Part shown: one piece after another, positions 1 through 6,613 of the stretch
Layout of the letters: each line of letters opens with the position of its first letter
How positions within the stretch are numbered: position 1 is the first letter of the stretch
Assembly (NCBI GenBank): GCA_003453515.1
Contig: DMLD01000174.1
Span: 1 to 8,638 of the forward strand
Direction: 5' to 3'
From: Lachnospiraceae bacterium
GTDB taxonomy: Bacteria; Bacillota; Clostridia; Lachnospirales; Lachnospiraceae
Length of the DNA stretch: 8,638 bases
The notes under the pieces: generated by a model
The model's input: only the letters and a program-made list of their open reading frames with translations
What the model was told of the DNA's origin: nothing
Database searches by the model: none
Translations under genes and position numbers: made by a program

Positions 1-50
1 TCATATCATTCCCGATGCGTCAAGTATTTTTTTATGTATAAATAGCAAGG

Positions 51-2462
51 TCACTCCTCTCTGTGTACCTTGTGAAGAGGAAGATAATCTATAAGCATCT
101 GCTTTAGGTCTGACTGCCTGATCGGCTTTGTCAGATAATCCGTAAAGCCCTCGCGGAGGTAGTTTTCCTTGGCTCCCGCCACCACATTGGCTGTCAGCAT
201 GATGACAGGGGTCTCCTCATTGGGATCATCCGGACGGTTTCTCATGTTGTGGAAGGTCTCGATACCGTCCATCTCCGGCATCCTGTGATCAAGAAAAATG
301 AGGTCAAAGCCGTTATTCTTGGTCTTTTCCAAGCACTCCTGTCCGCTCGACGCCGTCTCTATGCGGATCCCGGTATCCTTCAGAAGATTTTTCATGACCT
401 TAAGGTTCGTCTCCACATCGTCAACGACGAGGATACGGGCATCCGGCGCGCTAAACGATGTCGACTTCTGTATCATCATCTCATCTGCCGTACCGAGATG
501 CGGCGTGAACTCTCCCATGCCTCTCTCGGATACGATCTTTTGGGGGAATTCCACAAAAAACTCCGACCCCTCTCCATACACGCTCTTTACCCAGATCTTG
601 CCGCCCATCAGCTCGACAAGCTGCTTGGATATGACAAGCCCGAGTCCGGTTCCTTCTATATTACGGTTTCGTTTTTCATCCACCCTCTTGAACGACTGGA
701 ACAGCTTCTCCTGATCCTCCTCCTTGATACCTATACCGGTATCGGCAACCGAGATACGGAGCATCGCAGTCTCTATGCTGGTCTTTCTCCAGTGCAGCTT
801 AAGGGTTATCGAGCCCTCGTTGGTGTACTTGACCGCATTGGTAAGAAGGTTTGTGATGATCTGACGGATGCGCGTCTCATCTCCGAAGAGCTGCTCGGGA
901 ACCATCGGATCTGCCTCCACCTTCATCTCGACATGTCTCTCCTCAGCCCTCTTGGCTATGAGGTTGTACGAGTCTGTCAGCAAAAATGCCGTCCAGTACT
1001 TGACCGGCTGCAGATCGACCTTTCCGGATTCGATCTTCGAGAAATCCAAAATGTCATTTATAAGTCCCAAAAGGGTCTTGCTCGCTCCCTTGATATCAGC
1101 CGCATAGACACGTATACTGTCCTCTGTTGTTTCCTTCAGCACCATTTCATTGAGTCCGACTATGGCATTGAGCGGAGTCCTGATCTCATGAGACATATTT
1201 GCCAAAAATTCCTCCTGCATCTTGTTTGCCTGGATAGCTTCACGCTTCTCGTTTTCGGACATAACGGAATACTTGAGCATCCTTATCACCGCCATGACAA
1301 GCATGAAGGTGAAGCCGATACAAAGCGGAACTCCTGTCATATAGCCCATGTGCATCAGATATGTGACCATGGTAAACACGCCCGACAGACAGATCGCCGC
1401 GAGTCCTATCACTATGTGGAAATACTCGTCGATCCGCTTTTTGATGATGTCGATCGTCACCGTCACCGCAAACGATATTATCGATGCACCAAGCACCGCA
1501 AATATGACGATAACGGACGACTGATAATCGACGACATTGGTCAGCTGAAGCAATGAGCACACTATGGTGTCAGCTATGGCAAGTAGCAGAAGTATCCTGT
1601 AGATCTTATAGTATCTTCCGTCCTGCACCTGATCCATAAAGATGACAAACGGAAGCGGCAGCAGCATCAGCGCGAAAAATGTCATGTCGCCGATCGAGGA
1701 TACATTCGAAAACATCATCTGCCTGAACGGAGAGTTGGCTATGACCCATATCCCCACAAGCATCACTGCGGTACCGAGGTAGAGAAGGTCTCCCCTGTTA
1801 TCCCTCTTGTGATATATGATCCTGAGCACAAGGCTGACTATGATACTCAAAACGGAGAGCAGTATCATGATTATACCGATAAACAGCTCCAGCCCGTCTC
1901 TTTTTATGAGCGCAAGCCATATCCCCGCCTGACTTCCGTAATACATCTCTGAAACCAGCCCGGAGTACGCCGAATCGGTCGTGAACTCTATGGTCAGCTT
2001 TCGCCCGAGATCATCAGCCGTGAACCTCGCAAAGACATAAAAGGAGGTGCTCGTCTTGCCGTAAAGCCTCGTCTTCGCGGTCGAATAGGAGGCTCTTAGC
2101 TTGGTGTCCACAAATACCTTGACATCCTGTCTTGCCGACACTATACACAGATATCCGTGACTGGCAAGCTGAGCTGTCACCTTGGTCTCTATGATGAAGG
2201 TATCTCCCCTCTCGCCCTCGAGCTTTCCGGGAAGATCCACGGGCTTTTTGGTCCCGTTTTTCTCGACCTGAAGCCACTGCGGGGTGAATTTTTCACAGAA
2301 ATATCCCGTCTCGTCGACCTCTCTGGGAAGAACGATCTCCGATATTGCCACCCCGATCAGACCGGTGAGCAGGAATACCAAAAGCACAAGCTTAATAACG
2401 GTAAACTTGTGCCTTGGAGCTTCAACAGTCTTATCTTTTTCTTTCTTTTGTTTATCTTCCAT
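51..2462 (-). CDS. Membrane-bound hybrid sensor histidine kinase with C-terminal receiver domain
   Basis: This 803-residue inner-membrane hybrid kinase should autophosphorylate on a histidine and pass the phosphate to its own receiver. Seen: a basic N-terminus, a membrane segment at about 21-43, and an extracytoplasmic domain at about 44-188. About seven hydrophobic segments follow between 191 and 396, a layout like the 7TMR-DISM sensors. The H-box MSHEIRTPLNAI places the phospho-histidine at 425. The N-box is near 531-550 (Asn538, Asn542), with DTGIGI at 574-579 and GTGLGL at 604-609. The receiver, about 675-795, has acidic Asp681/682, phospho-acceptor Asp725 in FLDHRMPEMDG, Thr757 and Lys779. 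All catalytic residues look intact. No HPt or DNA-binding domain follows, so output needs a separate partner. The start is set by AAGGA (2469-2473), 6 bases from the ATG and overlapping the ilvE stop, which suggests co-translation with ilvE. The stimulus is unknown. Confidence 0.93.
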   Translation of the reverse strand: MEDKQKKEKDKTVEAPRHKFTVIKLVLLVFLLTGLIGVAISEIVLPREVDETGYFCEKFTPQWLQVEKNGTKKPVDLPGKLEGERGDTFIIETKVTAQLASHGYLCIVSARQDVKVFVDTKLRASYSTAKTRLYGKTSTSFYVFARFTADDLGRKLTIEFTTDSAYSGLVSEMYYGSQAGIWLALIKRDGLELFIGIIMILLSVLSIIVSLVLRIIYHKRDNRGDLLYLGTAVMLVGIWVIANSPFRQMMFSNVSSIGDMTFFALMLLPLPFVIFMDQVQDGRYYKIYRILLLLAIADTIVCSLLQLTNVVDYQSSVIVIFAVLGASIISFAVTVTIDIIKKRIDEYFHIVIGLAAICLSGVFTMVTYLMHMGYMTGVPLCIGFTFMLVMAVIRMLKYSVMSENEKREAIQANKMQEEFLANMSHEIRTPLNAIVGLNEMVLKETTEDSIRVYAADIKGASKTLLGLINDILDFSKIESGKVDLQPVKYWTAFLLTDSYNLIAKRAEERHVEMKVEADPMVPEQLFGDETRIRQIITNLLTNAVKYTNEGSITLKLHWRKTSIETAMLRISVADTGIGIKEEDQEKLFQSFKRVDEKRNRNIEGTGLGLVISKQLVELMGGKIWVKSVYGEGSEFFVEFPQKIVSERGMGEFTPHLGTADEMMIQKSTSFSAPDARILVVDDVETNLKVMKNLLKDTGIRIETASSGQECLEKTKNNGFDLIFLDHRMPEMDGIETFHNMRNRPDDPNEETPVIMLTANVVAGAKENYLREGFTDYLTKPIRQSDLKQMLIDYLPLHKVHREE

Positions 2463-2471
2463 CTGATATCC

Positions 2472-3503
2472 TTAATCGACCTGTATCTCGTGAATCCAGC
2501 CCTCGGGAGCTTCGATATGTCCCATCTGTATCCCCGTCAACGTATCATACAGCTTCTTGGTTATCGGTCCCATCTCATCCATGCCGCTCGGGAAGCATAT
2601 CTCCTTGCCGTGATCGTTGATCTTGCCGACCGGAGAAATGACAGCTGCCGTACCGCAAAGCCCGCACTCCGCGAAATCCTTCACCTCTTCAAAGCTTACC
2701 ACTCTCTCCTCCGTCTTCAGACCAAGATACTTCTCGGCAACGATCATGAGAGAACGTCTTGTTATGGAAGGAAGAATACTTTTGGACTTCGGCGTAACGA
2801 CGGTGTTGTCCTTTGTTACAAAGAGGAAATTGGCTCCGCCGGTCTCCTCGACATTGGTCCTTGTGGCAGCATCCAGATACATGTTCTCGTCAAAGCCCTT
2901 CTCATGGGCATCGACTATGGCGTGCAGACTCATGGCATAGTTGAGTCCTGCCTTTATATGACCCGTTCCATGCGGTGCCGCGCGGTCAAAATCACTGACA
3001 CGGATAGTGATCGGCTTTGCTCCGCCCTTGAAATACGGTCCAACCGGTGTACAAAACAGACGGAACTGGTACTCCTTCGACGGTGCAACTCCGATGACGG
3101 GTCCCTTTGCAAACATATAGGGTCTTAGGTAGAGCGTAGCTCCCGATCCATACGGCGGTACGTAGTCCGCATTTGCCTTGACCACCTTCTCGACCGCATC
3201 GATGAACCTCTCCTTGGGGAATGACGGCATCTCCAGACGTTTTGTGGTGTCTATCATTCGCTCGGCATTTAAGTCCGGGCGGAATGTGACTATCCTTCCA
3301 TCCTCAGTGGTATACGCCTTGAGACCCTCGAAGCAACTCTGTGAATACTGAAGAACTCCCGCGCACTCACTCATGGTGACGGTATCGTCCTCCGTCATGG
3401 TCCCTTCATCCCACTTGCCGTCTTCAAAGTTGGACACATATCTTGCTCTGGTCTTATGATAGCCGAATCCGATATTGTGCCAGTCGATGTTTTGCTTCTC
3501 CAT
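2472..3503 (-). CDS. ilvE: Branched-chain amino acid aminotransferase
   Basis: Cytoplasmic PLP enzyme of fold-type IV that interconverts Leu, Ile and Val with their 2-oxo acids using glutamate/2-oxoglutarate. It is the last step of branched-chain amino acid synthesis. The 343-residue length and the N-terminal FGYHKTRARY with a following DGKWDEG fit the longer ilvE type (TIGR01123-like). Other marks are SQSCFEGLKAY near 54-64, the probable Schiff-base Lys184 in GTGHIKAGLNYA, the ATRTNVEETGGANFLFV stretch (Glu219/220 near the pyridine nitrogen) and GLCGTAAVISPVG near 281-293. The ATG is supported by GAAGGA at 3511-3516, with a 7-base spacer. It is first in a two-gene leftward transcript with the histidine kinase 9 bases downstream. 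Its predicted leader is only about 30 bases, so there is no room for a T-box or leader-peptide attenuator. No other ilv or leu genes are in view. Confidence 0.96.
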   Translation of the reverse strand: MEKQNIDWHNIGFGYHKTRARYVSNFEDGKWDEGTMTEDDTVTMSECAGVLQYSQSCFEGLKAYTTEDGRIVTFRPDLNAERMIDTTKRLEMPSFPKERFIDAVEKVVKANADYVPPYGSGATLYLRPYMFAKGPVIGVAPSKEYQFRLFCTPVGPYFKGGAKPITIRVSDFDRAAPHGTGHIKAGLNYAMSLHAIVDAHEKGFDENMYLDAATRTNVEETGGANFLFVTKDNTVVTPKSKSILPSITRRSLMIVAEKYLGLKTEERVVSFEEVKDFAECGLCGTAAVISPVGKINDHGKEICFPSGMDEMGPITKKLYDTLTGIQMGHIEAPEGWIHEIQVD

Positions 3504-3540
3504 TTGTCATTCCTTCTTTCCTAAATGATATTTTTCCTAG

Positions 3541-3569
3541 ATTATACATCACTTTTTTGAAAAAAACAA
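3541..3569 (-). promoter_or_regulatory. Candidate SigA promoter for ilvE and the histidine kinase
   Basis: On the minus strand a perfect TATAAT (-10, plus-strand 3541-3546) is preceded by TTGTTT (-35, 3564-3569) with a 17-base spacer. The -10 is preceded directly by TG. The expected start near 3534 gives a leader of about 30 bases before the ilvE ATG. The -35 is weak (3 of 6 consensus bases), so the call rests on the -10 and spacing. The spacer contains an A/T dyad (TTTTTTGAAAAAA) that would bend DNA. Confidence 0.6.
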
Positions 3570-3593
3570 GACAAACTTGCACATATAGGAAAG

Positions 3594-3623
3594 TTGTGAT
3601 ATCATAATATTACTGTTTATAAC
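3594..3623 (+). promoter_or_regulatory. Candidate SigA promoter for the capA-family gene
   Basis: TTGTGA (3594-3599) and TATAAC (3618-3623) are separated by 18 bases and would start transcription near 3630, about 20 bases before the ATG. A second option is TTGCAC (3577-3582) with CATAAT (3603-3608), but its 20-base spacer is poorer. A near-palindrome centred on TGATATCA (3597-3604) overlaps the favoured -35 box and could be an operator. This is inference from consensus match only. Confidence 0.4.
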
Positions 3624-3650
3624 TTAAACTTGGAGGAATATATAACCGTC

Positions 3651-4904
3651 ATGAAAAGATTTATACATATTCTGCTCATTGTCCTGGGCTGTATCGCCAC
3701 CGGTTTTGGCGGATTTTTCCTCGCCAAAAAGCAGATGACCGTGCCGGTAAGCGAGGTTGCGACCGTAGCGACACCGTTTCCGGTTACGACGAGCGCGACA
3801 GGCTCCGCAGCAGATACGGGCGAAGACGAGGATGCCGCCACTACGCTGATCACCTTTTCAGCCAGCGGCGACGATCTGATAAACTCGGAGCTCTATTCAC
3901 AGGCAAGGGGACGCGGCAAAAAGGGCGCCTACGATTTTTCATTCTGCTACGAAAAGGTGGCATCTTTTTTTAAGGATACGGATATCAACTGGATGAACCA
4001 GGAGACGCTGGTCACGGACACCATACCGCCCTCCACCTATCCCACGTTCTCATCACCCGGAGCGGTGGCACATGCACTGTATGATATCAACTTCAGAGTT
4101 TTCAACATATCCACCAATCACACCTACGATCAGGGTGCCTTGGGACTTGCGGAGACAGCCAAATTCTGGAAGAGCATGCCGGAGGACACGCTGGTAACCG
4201 GGCTGGTGAAAAAGGATAAATATGATAAGATACCGATAAAAACCGTAGATGGCGTCAAGTTCGCATTTTTGTCCTATACCTATGGGACCAATGGGATATC
4301 GACACCGTCAGACTCGAAAACAAGGGTCATATTTTTAAGTGAAACGGATATAATAAAAAAGCAGGTAAAGCTCGCGAGAAAGAAAGCAGACGTGGTCGTG
4401 GTCAGCTGTCACTGGGGCAACGAGGATCGCCACGAGATAACAGATGAGCAACGCTCTCTCGCCAAAAAGCTTACAGGCTGGGGCGCCGATCTGATAATAG
4501 GTACTCACCCTCATGTCGTGCAGGATGCAGAATGGGTCAGATCAGGCGACAGAAAAGCCTTCTGCGCGTACTCGCTCGGAAACTTCATATCGGGACAGGT
4601 AAAGGCGGACAACATCATCGGTGTCACCCTGTCTCTCTCCTTTGAGGTGACGGAGGATATGCTGAATGAGACCTTTACGGTCAAGCTCAAGGATCCGAAG
4701 CTCATACCTACCGTGACCGACTATCGAAGCGGACACAGGGATATCCGGGTCTACTGGCTGAAGGATTACACAAGGGAGCTCGCCGACAGTCACGGGATAC
4801 TCTCGGATGATTCCCGTTTTAACTATGATTATATATTTGATGTATTAAAGTCCAACATAAGCAAAAAGTTTTTGGAGCTTCCGAAGAAGAAGAAGAAAAA
4901 GTGA
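3651..4904 (+). CDS. CapA-family (PGA_cap) membrane-anchored metallophosphatase-like protein
   Basis: The 417-residue protein has an N-terminal membrane anchor (about 5-25), a Thr/Ala/Ser-rich linker (about 35-65) and one CapA/PGA_cap domain, so the domain should face outside. CapA motifs in order: ASGDDLIN (71-78), NQETLV (116-121), NISTNHTYDQG (152-162), SCHWGNE (252-258), DLIIGTHPHVVQ (280-291) and YSLGNFI (307-313). The family resembles calcineurin-like phosphoesterases, and its namesake acts in poly-gamma-glutamate capsule formation. No capB or capC is nearby, so a capsule role is not supported here. VLGC near residue 14 is a poor lipobox because hydrophobic residues continue past it. 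I chose ATG 3651 over TTG 3630 because the TTG overlaps the only ribosome binding site (GGAGG, 3632-3636). The 14-base spacing to the ATG is unusually long. The last six residues are all Lys and are encoded where the terminator stem begins. Confidence 0.9.
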   Translation: MKRFIHILLIVLGCIATGFGGFFLAKKQMTVPVSEVATVATPFPVTTSATGSAADTGEDEDAATTLITFSASGDDLINSELYSQARGRGKKGAYDFSFCYEKVASFFKDTDINWMNQETLVTDTIPPSTYPTFSSPGAVAHALYDINFRVFNISTNHTYDQGALGLAETAKFWKSMPEDTLVTGLVKKDKYDKIPIKTVDGVKFAFLSYTYGTNGISTPSDSKTRVIFLSETDIIKKQVKLARKKADVVVVSCHWGNEDRHEITDEQRSLAKKLTGWGADLIIGTHPHVVQDAEWVRSGDRKAFCAYSLGNFISGQVKADNIIGVTLSLSFEVTEDMLNETFTVKLKDPKLIPTVTDYRSGHRDIRVYWLKDYTRELADSHGILSDDSRFNYDYIFDVLKSNISKKFLELPKKKKKK

Positions 4905-4928
4905 CGTCGCAGTTGGCGTCACTTTTTT
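4896..4928. terminator. Two-way intrinsic terminator between capA-family and PurF-like genes
   Basis: GTGACG (4901-4906) pairs with CGTCAC (4917-4922), extended inward by a T-G and a C-G pair around a 6-base loop. The stem is flanked by AAAAA on the left and TTTTTT on the right, so each strand reads a stem followed by a U-tract. On the minus strand the U-run continues as a TTC-rich stretch. The capA stop codon TGA (4902-4904) sits inside the left arm, and the PurF-like stop is about 20 bases beyond the right arm. One hairpin therefore serves both converging genes. Confidence 0.9.
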
Positions 4929-4947
4929 GTAACACAAACGACAGTGT

Positions 4948-6369
4948 CTAATCCTCACCGTTCCAGCAGTAGGTACACAGATTCTCGACCGGGAGCCCGA
5001 CAGCCTCCAGCATGTCGTCAAGCCTGTTGTACATAAGCGATGTGAAGTTCAGCTCTTCTCTTATCTTTTCAACCATCCGGTTGTATTTCTCGGAATTCGG
5101 ATCGGTGTACTGCTTAAGCACATCATCCTCAACCTCCGTGGTACCCTCCAGCTTTGCGATCACGCGCCTTGTTATCAGATCCATCTCCGATCTCGACCTG
5201 GAGAAGTTGAGGTACTTGCAGCCGTATACCAGGGGCGGACACGCGGGACGTATATGTACCTCCTTTGCTCCGCTCTCGTACAAGAATTCCGTGGTCTCTC
5301 TAAGCTGTGTTCCCCTCACTATCGAATCATCGATCAGGAGCAGGCTCTTGCCGTCGATCAGGTCGTGGACCGGCAAAAGCTTCATCTTTGCTATCTGGTC
5401 GCGCTTGCTTTGGATGGTAGGCATGAACGATCTCGGCCAGGTCGGCGTATACTTGATAAATGGTCTTGAAAACGGTATGCCCGACTCATTGCTGTATCCG
5501 ACGGCGTGCGCTGTCCCGGAGTCGGGAACTCCTGCCACTATATCAGGCTTTACGTTGTCGCGCTTTGCCAGACAGGCTCCGCAGCGATAGCGCATCTGCT
5601 CAACGCTCACTCCCTCATATGAGCTGGAGGGATAGCCGTAGTACACCCATAAGAATGTACATATCTTCATTTCCTTATCGCCCGTTGCAAGCGTCCTCAC
5701 GCCATCGGGCGTTACAACATCTATCTCACCGGGAGCAAGCATCTTCATATCCCTGTAGCCGAGGTTCCTGTAGGCAAAGTCCTCAAAGGTGATACAGTAC
5801 GCCTCCTCCTTTTCTCCGAGAAATGCAGGCGTGCGCCCGTACTTGTCCCTCGCAACATATATTCCCTTGGTGGTCATCAGCATCAGTGTCAGCGAGCCGT
5901 CAATCAGCTCGAGCGCGTATCTGATCCCGTCTATGAGATTATCCTTTCTGTCGATGATAGCCGCAACAAGCTCCGTGGCATTTATCTCGCCACCGCTCAT
6001 CTCCAAAAAGTGAAGTGAAGAATTTTCAAAAATAGACTCAACTATCTCGTCAACATTATTTATCTTGCTGACCGTAGTGATCGCATAGGTTCCATGGTGT
6101 GAACGAACGATGAGCGGCTGCGGCTCAAAATCGGAGATACAGCCTATCCCCATGTGTCCCTTCATATCATGCATATCCTTGTCGAATTTTGTACGAAAGG
6201 GCGCATTCTCAATGTTGTGTATGGCTCTGTCAAAGCCGTCCTCAGCATCATATACGACCATGCCTCCGCGCCTTGTCCCAAGATGCGAATGATAATCCGT
6301 TCCAAAAAAAAGATCAAACGTACAATCCGATTTGGATTTCTTTTCTACTACCCCGAAAAAGCCTCCCAT
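4948..6369 (-). CDS. PurF-like amidophosphoribosyltransferase paralogue with degenerate glutaminase site
   Basis: The 473-residue protein has an N-terminal Ntn-type glutaminase-like half and a C-terminal phosphoribosyltransferase half. True PurF makes phosphoribosylamine from PRPP and glutamine. The PRPP loop LLIDDSIVRGTQ (344-355) is intact, as is the RSFMP...KMKL region (313-331), which resembles the PurF flexible loop. Cys237, Cys384, Cys465 and Cys468 line up with the four [4Fe-4S] ligands of Bacillus PurF. The glutaminase site is lost: the N-terminal MCG nucleophile is MGG (Gly2), HRGQ is HLGT (29-32), and the positions of E. coli Arg73, Asn101, Gly102 and Asp127 appear as Ser79, Val100, Ser101 and Ala131 by hand alignment. 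It may use free ammonia, another amine, or act as a sensor. I recall similar GGFFGVV proteins in other gut anaerobes. ATG 6369 is preferred over ATG 6381: it has GGTGG 5 bases upstream and matches the family N-terminus. Confidence 0.88.
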   Translation of the reverse strand: MGGFFGVVEKKSKSDCTFDLFFGTDYHSHLGTRRGGMVVYDAEDGFDRAIHNIENAPFRTKFDKDMHDMKGHMGIGCISDFEPQPLIVRSHHGTYAITTVSKINNVDEIVESIFENSSLHFLEMSGGEINATELVAAIIDRKDNLIDGIRYALELIDGSLTLMLMTTKGIYVARDKYGRTPAFLGEKEEAYCITFEDFAYRNLGYRDMKMLAPGEIDVVTPDGVRTLATGDKEMKICTFLWVYYGYPSSSYEGVSVEQMRYRCGACLAKRDNVKPDIVAGVPDSGTAHAVGYSNESGIPFSRPFIKYTPTWPRSFMPTIQSKRDQIAKMKLLPVHDLIDGKSLLLIDDSIVRGTQLRETTEFLYESGAKEVHIRPACPPLVYGCKYLNFSRSRSEMDLITRRVIAKLEGTTEVEDDVLKQYTDPNSEKYNRMVEKIREELNFTSLMYNRLDDMLEAVGLPVENLCTYCWNGED

Positions 6370-6371
6370 TT

Positions 6372-6407
6372 TTACCACCATTCCGGAACGTATGACTTAA
6401 GCTGCAT
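6372..6407 (-). CDS. Candidate leader peptide (11 residues, ends Trp-Trp) upstream of the PurF-like gene
   Basis: A minus-strand frame ATG...TAA encodes MQLKSYVPEWW. AGGAG (6414-6418) lies 6 bases before its ATG, a better ribosome binding site than the PurF-like gene itself has. Its stop is two bases before the PurF-like ATG at 6369, and its last two codons, TGG TGG, form the only Shine-Dalgarno-like sequence for that gene. A ribosome finishing the peptide could restart on the PurF-like gene, and one stalled at the Trp codons would cover that start. The peptide matches nothing I recognise, and whether it is translated is inference. It could be chance, but signal, spacing and stop position all agree. 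Confidence 0.5.
   Translation of the reverse strand: MQLKSYVPEWW
6375..6379 (-). promoter_or_regulatory. Ribosome binding site deciding the PurF-like start (embedded in leader Trp codons)
   Basis: GGTGG on the minus strand lies 5 bases before ATG 6369. It is a one-mismatch Shine-Dalgarno and coincides with the tandem TGG codons of the short upstream frame. The other in-frame ATG at 6381 has no suitable site, which is why the shorter start is annotated. Confidence 0.55.
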
Positions 6408-6413
6408 GTGACG

Positions 6414-6418
6414 CTCCT
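6414..6418 (-). promoter_or_regulatory. Ribosome binding site of the candidate leader peptide
   Basis: AGGAG on the minus strand, 6 bases before the ATG at 6407. It is too far (over 40 bases) from the PurF-like ATG to serve it directly, so its natural user is the 11-codon frame. Confidence 0.55.
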
Positions 6419-6460
6419 GCACGTACAGCCTCAAACATTTATGTGGAAGTTACACCCCAT

Positions 6461-6489
6461 ACTATAACATCAGATTCAAAACCATGCAA
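6461..6489 (-). promoter_or_regulatory. Candidate SigA promoter for the PurF-like gene
   Basis: On the minus strand TATAGT (-10, 6461-6466) follows TTGCAT (-35, 6484-6489) with a 17-base spacer. Transcription would begin near 6454, upstream of the candidate leader peptide, leaving a leader of about 85 bases. The -10 matches 5 of 6 bases and the -35 only 3 of 6. Confidence 0.45.
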
Positions 6490-6506
6490 GATGTTTTTAT
6501 CTTTTT

Positions 6507-6535
6507 TTGACATTGAATTAAAATAGTAGTATAAT
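6507..6535 (+). promoter_or_regulatory. Perfect-consensus SigA promoter for tmcAL
   Basis: TTGACA (6507-6512) and TATAAT (6530-6535) are exact consensus with a 17-base spacer. The T-run ahead of the -35 could add to strength. The expected start near 6542 gives a leader of about 70 bases before the tmcAL ATG. Such a match predicts strong, largely constitutive transcription unless repressed. Confidence 0.88.
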
Positions 6536-6613
6536 CGAAATATTGATACGGTCTGTTTTTTCTTGGAAAATGCTGATGGTATCCGTATTTCCTTAACAAA
6601 GTGAGGTATATAT

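Noticed and set aside
1..50. A possible gene or terminator left of the histidine kinase
   Set aside because: Fifty bases show no convincing hairpin, frame or ribosome binding site. A TTGACG on the minus strand at 18-23 could be a -35 box, but its -10 would fall outside the window.
249..1556. A 435-residue open frame on the plus strand
   Set aside because: It lies wholly antisense to the histidine kinase catalytic region, whose motifs are intact. The translation is rich in His, Arg and Leu with no recognisable domain, typical of a shadow frame.
2157..3128. A 323-residue open frame on the plus strand spanning the ilvE-kinase junction
   Set aside because: It crosses two well-supported genes on the opposite strand, has no domain and no credible ribosome binding site.
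3553..3566. TTTTTTGAAAAAA dyad as a terminator between ilvE and capA
   Set aside because: It has only A-T pairs, a one-base centre and lies inside the ilvE promoter spacer between divergent genes, where no transcript needs to end.
3630..3650. TTG at 3630 as the start of the CapA-family protein
   Set aside because: The codon overlaps the GGAGG site and has no site of its own. It would add charged residues before a clean membrane anchor that begins at ATG 3651.
6370..6381. ATG at 6381 as the start of the PurF-like protein
   Set aside because: It has no properly spaced ribosome binding site and adds four residues ahead of the family N-terminus MGGFFGVV, where ATG 6369 fits better.
6546..6588. 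ATACGG/CCGTAT inverted repeat in the tmcAL leader as a riboswitch or attenuator
   Set aside because: The stem is only six pairs across a 31-base loop with no further helix, no U-tract and no known riboswitch core.
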